64,000 bases of DNA, from positions 1 to 64,000 of the forward strand of contig CAUJNA010000186.1 of the NCBI GenBank assembly GCA_963377175.1, in the 5' to 3' direction. A program made the translations under genes and the position numbers. Positions within the stretch are counted from its first letter, which is position 1. Each line of letters starts with the position of its first letter. Under the pieces are notes generated by a model that saw only the letters and a program-made list of their open reading frames with translations, was not told the origin of the DNA and did no database searches. Origin of the DNA: Effrenium voratum (lineage: Eukaryota; Sar; Dinophyceae; Suessiales; Symbiodiniaceae). Of this stretch, positions 59,691-64,000 are shown one piece after another.

Positions 59691-59891
59691 GCAAAACGAG
59701 CTATTCCTCCAGGCCGTGCAGGAATATACACCCTGTAGGAATGGCATTTTTTGCGCAAAACGGTGCAAATGTCCCTTTAGGGTGGGGCCTCGGCAAACCA
59801 AACGGGTTGGGCGGAGCAGTATCAAGCCCAAACGGGTTGGGCGAACCACTCAAACGCGGTAAGGTCCAAGCTGGGCCTGATTTTGAGGAGA

Positions 59892-60062
59892 GGGGGGTGA
59901 GACACCTGAGACACTAAACGTCGAACAGGAGTCTCAGGCGTGTCTCAGGTGTCTCAATCTTCAAAGGGCTGTCTTGTTATTGCTGAGACAGGTCTGAGAC
60001 ACGCCGAGACACTTCTGTTCGACGTTTAGTGGGTGTCTCAAAAGTCTCAGGTGTCTCACCCC
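59892..60062. repeat. foldback inverted repeat (GTGTCTCAGGTGTCTCA family)
   Basis: Arms GGGGGTGAGACACCTGAGAC and ACTAAACGTCGAACAG at 59,892-59,928 face their complements at 60,015-60,062. The loop also has GTGTCTCA repeats. Probably a small foldback or MITE. Confidence 0.7.
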
Positions 60063-60129
60063 CTTTCCCAGGATTGTCTCAGGCAAGCCCTCGGCTGGCT
60101 GGGCGTCTCTGGGTCCTGGCGGGTGCGGG

Positions 60130-60360
60130 CATGGTCTGCTCATCAATTTGGGTTGTGGAAGGCATCAGATTGGCTTGTGATTTGAAAACTGATCAAAAGG
60201 ATTGGCTTGGCTTGTTTGTTTTTGGATTGGCTTGTGAGAGGCATCAGATTGGCTTGTGAGGAGCATTAGATTGACTTGTGAGCATCAGATTGCCTTGTGG
60301 GAGGGGTCAGATTGACTTGTTACGGTTTTAACAGCTTCGAGCATCAGATTGGCTTGTTAG
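60130..60360. repeat. CATCAGATTGGCTTGTGA minisatellite
   Basis: About nine degenerate units. The inverse family (ACAAGTCAATCTGATCC) lies at 61,685-61,815, so both flank the trinucleotide array. Confidence 0.75.
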
Positions 60361-60384
60361 TTGCTCACCGAAAAGCCATCATTC

Positions 60385-60426
60385 GTTACTCATCGTCCTC
60401 CTCCGCATCATCATTATCGTCCATCG

Positions 60427-60467
<41 letters not shown>

Positions 60468-61567
60468 TAACATCATCATCATAATCATCACCAGCATCAT
60501 CATCCTCAGCATCATCATCATCATTATCATCATCAGGATCATTCATCAGTATCATCACCCTCATCGTCGCATCATCGTCATCATCATCAATCATCATCAT
60601 CGGCGTCATCATCATCATCACCCTCATCATCATCATCATCCTCATCATCATCATCATTCTTCATCATAACCATCAGCATCGTCACCGTCATCATCGTCAT
60701 CACTCATCATCAGCGTCGTCGTCATCCTCATCATTATCATCATCATCATTCATCAGCATTATCATCCTCATCGTCGCATCACCAGCAGCATTATCCATAA
60801 TCATCATCACTTTTATCATCATCATCAGCATCATCATCATGCTCATCACCCATCATCATCATCAGCATCATCATCATCACATCCAGGATCATCATCGGCA
60901 TCATCATCGTCACCCTCATCATCATCATCACCGTCGTCATCATCATCAGCATTCTTTATCATAATCATCAGCGTCGTCACCTGTCACCGTCATCATCGTC
61001 ATCATTCATCATCATCATCATCGTCGTCATCCTCATCATTATCATCATCATCATTCATCATCAGCAGCATTATCCATCATCATCATCACTATCATCATCA
61101 TCAACGTCGTCATCCTCATCATTACCATCATCATCATGCATCATCAGCAGCATTATCCATCATCATCATCGCTATCATCATCATCATCGTCGTCATCCTC
61201 ATCCTTACCATCATCATCATTCATCACCAGCAGCGTTATCCCTCAACATCATCACTATCATCATCATCAGCGGCATCATCATCATCCTCATCATCCATCA
61301 TCATCATCAGCATCATCATCATCATCATCGTTCATCCTCAGCATCATCATCATCACTCATCATCATCATCTTCCTCCACCATCATCATCATCACCACCAG
61401 CATTATCATCATCATCCTCAAGTTAGCGCAAAACCAAATACGGAGCCTGCCCTGCTGGACCCGGGCAATACGAATCAAAAATGGAGGAAACAGAATCTTC
61501 ATCATCACCTCATCATCAGCATCATCGGCATCAGCATCATCATCATCCATCATCATCATCATCGTAC

Positions 61568-61613
<46 letters not shown>

Positions 61614-61680
61614 ACAGATGATGATGATGATGATGATCATGATGATGATGATGATGCCGATGATGATGATGGATGATGAG
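60385..61680. repeat. (ATC)n / (GAT)n trinucleotide array
   Basis: Long imperfect ATC repeats with a strand switch at about 61,566 (ATCGTACGGATGATGATG) to pure GAT. 61,425-61,500 is a short unique island. Reading frames here (poly-Ile, poly-His, poly-Met) are repeat artefacts. Confidence 0.9.
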
Positions 61681-61684
61681 GATA

Positions 61685-61815
61685 CGGCCACAAGTCAGTC
61701 TGATCCCCCACAAGTTAATCTGACCCCCCTCACAAGCCAATCTGATGCTTCACAAGTCTTTTTGATGCTTCTGCAAGTGAACAAGTCAATCTGATCCCTC
61801 TAACAAGTCTGTTTG
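61685..61815. repeat. inverted ACAAGTCAATCTGATCC minisatellite
   Basis: Five or six units, the inverse of 60,130-60,360. 61,816-61,986 has no gene. Confidence 0.75.
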
Positions 61816-61986
61816 ATCCCCAGCCCTGCGGGCATGGCCTGATACAGGCCGAGAGAAAAAAAAACTCGAGAAAAAAATCAGGCAGTGTGACGAAGAGATG
61901 CAACTGCTTTTTTCGTCTCTGTGCTCGATCGGGCAAACTGTGCAATGCCCCTTCGCCTTTGCAGGCGGGAACTGTACGTTACCCTC

Positions 61987-63211
61987 TCACTTCACAAGGC
62001 GGATGAAGCTGTCGTTCAAGTCCTTCTTCCCCTCGGCGTCCTCGAATCTGTACAGCAAGAAGTGGACGTTGATCCTCTTCCCGCAAACGGACGCGGCCTT
62101 GCTGCGGCGCTCCACCACGCCCGCACTCTTCAGCAGGTCGGGAGCAGGCCCAAATCGCCCTCGAACTCCAAGAAGAGACCGTCGTGCTCGTAGGCGAGCA
62201 CGTTCCCGTCCAACGTTCACAACCCTGTCAATGAGCTCCTCTTCTGTGCGGTGTTCAAAACGTAGCAGAGGAGCTTGCGGGGTCGGGCAGTCTCGTTTCT
62301 CAGCCGCTTCAGCACGTCGCGGTTCTTCGAGCAGTCTTCGGCAACCAGAGCTCTACCGTCCTCTGAAACTCGAGCGCGTAGTCCATCATCGGAAGGTCGT
62401 CATCTCGCGCCGTCACCCAATTCTCGATGCTGCCACCGTAGAGGAGCCTCAGGTGCAGCTCCTTCGCCGCCGTTCCGCTCTGCCACGAACTTCAAAAATG
62501 CGGAGTCGTGTCGGGCCGCGATAAGTGTGGGGTGGCAGTTCTCCAGGTCGAACGTGTAGTGGTTGCGCAGCCCGGCTCTGGCCACGTCTCTCAACCATCT
62601 TGGCAGCATGAAGGTGGAAGCCGCCATGTGCCCGCTGGCCACTCCCGGGTTCTTCAAGCGGAGCGCCTTCAACTGATCCCCGTCCGCCCCTCCCGTGTGC
62701 CGCCTCCCCTTCTTCTTGAGAGCCACCATGAGAGACTCCTCGAAGTAGACTGTCTTGTAGGCGCGTGCCCCGCACGGAAGCCTGTTCCGGCCGCACTGCA
62801 CCAGGAGATCCGCTGCGGCGCGCAACAGCGTGGGGCCGGAGCCGTTGCTCAAACGGAACACCTTGGATACCTCGCGTGGCCAGCTCTCCAAAGCCTCCTC
62901 GTTCACGTGGTCAAAGAGAATCTGCGGGTGATTCTCCTTGTCCACGTCCTCCATGAGGTGGTCCCCCAACTGGACAGGCGCCTCGGCCACTCCTTGCAAC
63001 ACAAGGCTCCTCACGGCCTTGTTGTGGGCTTCCCTCTCCAGCCTGCGCCTCTCCTCCTCGGCCTCTTCGCATCCCCCACGGCCTCCACGGCTTCTCCCTC
63101 CACCCCCTCCATTGCCTCCGCAATCTCCCCCTCCATTGCCTCCGCAATCTCCCCCTCCACGATCTCTCCCTCCATGATCTCTCCCTCCATGTTCGCGTTC
63201 AGATGGTTCAT
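61987..63211 (-). CDS. replication-protein-like gene with palm-type motifs (frameshifted)
   Basis: ATG at 63,211 (MNHLNANMEGEIMEGEIVEG, an EGEI repeat). The frame shifts near 63,020 to a 204-residue segment with FRLSNGSGPTLLRAA, KTVYFEESLMVALKKKG and HYTFDLENCHPTLIAARHD, then again near 62,400 and 62,230 to LAYEHDGLFLEFEGD and finally INVHFLLYRFEDAEGKKDLN before the stop. D-x-E-N-x-H-P followed by (E/F)HDG recalls polymerase or primase palm motifs in replication proteins of viruses and plasmids; I cannot name the family. It may belong to copy B or to another element. Confidence 0.4.
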
Positions 63212-63241
63212 GATGCCGGGTACTGTCGGGCTATTGATGGA

Positions 63242-63924
63242 CTACGGGGAGTTCGAATTGTCTCGAATGTGTCGAATTGATTCTGCGGACAGCGTCATAT
63301 CAAACTTGCCAAGCTCTGATTGCACCTCTCGCTCAAAAACAGGACAACTATCTCCCAGGCCTCCACTTAAAGAGGACATCAAAAATGCTCGGCCCGCTTG
63401 CGTCCGCGCAAGCCTCGGTCGCCCAGACCCCCTTCGAACCCAGCAGTTGGGTTGATGATTGTCCATCTGTCATCATCACCACCGGAGTCCATTTTCCGCG
63501 AGTCGATGATCTTGTTGTCGATCTTGACGGCATCGCTAGCATGCGACCCCCCACTTGAAGCTATGCTGGGGAACTGGCCCGCCAGAGGTTTGGCTTCTTT
63601 GCCCGGAGCTTGACGCTGACTCCTGCTGTCGCCCCGTCTTCTGCGGCGGCTCCGTCTTTGATGAGCCCATCACCCACCACGTCGGCTCCTCTCCGTCGCG
63701 AAGTCCTCGGGGTACTTCTCCAGTTCCCTCTCGGCTTCGTGAATGGTGCAGTAGGTGTTCTGGTAGAAGTCGATCATGACGTCCTTCTCGGCTTTCTTTT
63801 CGATCTCCTTCAGCCAGCTTACCCACTTGCGCCGATCTTGGTTCTCAGCGGCCCTGTCAGCCGCGTGTGGCGCCAAACTGATGGAGTTGATGTTCATCGC
63901 AGGCAGCTTTGACTCGTAGATCAT
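63242..63924 (-). CDS. unrecognised gene, several frames
   Basis: From ATG 63,924 (MIYESKLPAMNINSISL) a helical, charged segment (KWVSWLKEIEKKAEKDVMID) runs to about 63,680. It may continue through a shifted frame (PTWWVMGSSKTEPPQKTG) into 63,554-63,348 (TRGKWTPVVMMTDGQSST), and 63,466-63,242 is a further frame. The open pattern also extends upstream to the window edge. It is co-oriented with 61987-63211. No domain recognised. Confidence 0.3.
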
Positions 63925-64000
63925 GTCGATGCACCACAGGAAGTTCCTGCTTGACCTCTCGATAGAGTTCCTTTAGCTCATTCTTGTCCTGACGGAAGTA

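Noticed and set aside
60361..61691. Poly-Ile, poly-His and poly-Met ORFs
   Set aside because: Translation of the ATC/GAT trinucleotide array only.
1..64000. tRNA, rRNA or dinoflagellate spliced-leader sequence
   Set aside because: I looked for cloverleaf-like blocks, conserved rRNA stretches and the spliced-leader core and saw none.

Overview
The window looks like a stretch of eukaryotic, probably dinoflagellate or other protist, nuclear DNA packed with integrated virus-like elements. I infer this from the Ty1/copia retrotransposon, the abundant foldback and minisatellite DNA, a 1.3 kb trinucleotide array, two capsid/packaging gene modules of the Polinton-like virus (PLV)/Maverick type, and the lack of any bacterial-style operon, rRNA or tRNA. 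The organism assignment is inference; the viral modules are read directly from motifs.

Block 1 (about 1-22,350, AT-rich) is most of one PLV-like genome. It holds a family B DNA polymerase cut by the window edge, a fiber with a C-terminal S74 chaperone, a penton-like minor capsid protein, a lipase, a double-jelly-roll-type major capsid protein (MCP), a GIY-YIG nuclease, several unrecognised small genes and an A32-like packaging ATPase. A 7.1 kb copia retrotransposon (5,587-12,706; identical 154 bp LTRs; 5 bp target duplication GAACT) sits inside the penton gene.

Block 2 (about 22,380-59,450, GC-rich) is a pile-up of at least three copies or part-copies (A, B, C) of a second, GC-rich PLV/Polinton-like element. 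Copy C (39,564-58,882) is the clearest: about 1.1 kb terminal inverted repeats, a 6 bp target duplication GTGGAG, and insertion into the integrase gene of copy B, whose halves lie at 39,068-39,562 and 58,883-59,066. Copy C carries fiber, rve integrase, an AAA+/SF3-like helicase remnant, a DNA polymerase B joined to a Pif1-like helicase, a C5-cytosine methyltransferase, MCP, minor virion genes, penton, packaging ATPase and an N6-adenine methyltransferase. Copy A (about 22.4-33.39 kb) keeps a longer helicase, an integrase and an inverted fiber. Copy B (from 33.44 kb) keeps a fiber and the split integrase. MCP, penton, ATPase, one minor virion protein and the gene just after the penton all have counterparts in block 1, so two diverged relatives share this locus.

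Block 3 (59.45-64.0 kb) has a gene fragment, foldback and minisatellite DNA, a large (ATC)n/(GAT)n array and a minus-strand gene with polymerase-palm-like motifs.

Many otherwise conserved genes are broken by one- or two-base indels, often in homopolymers. This may be real decay or long-read consensus error; the sequence alone cannot decide.
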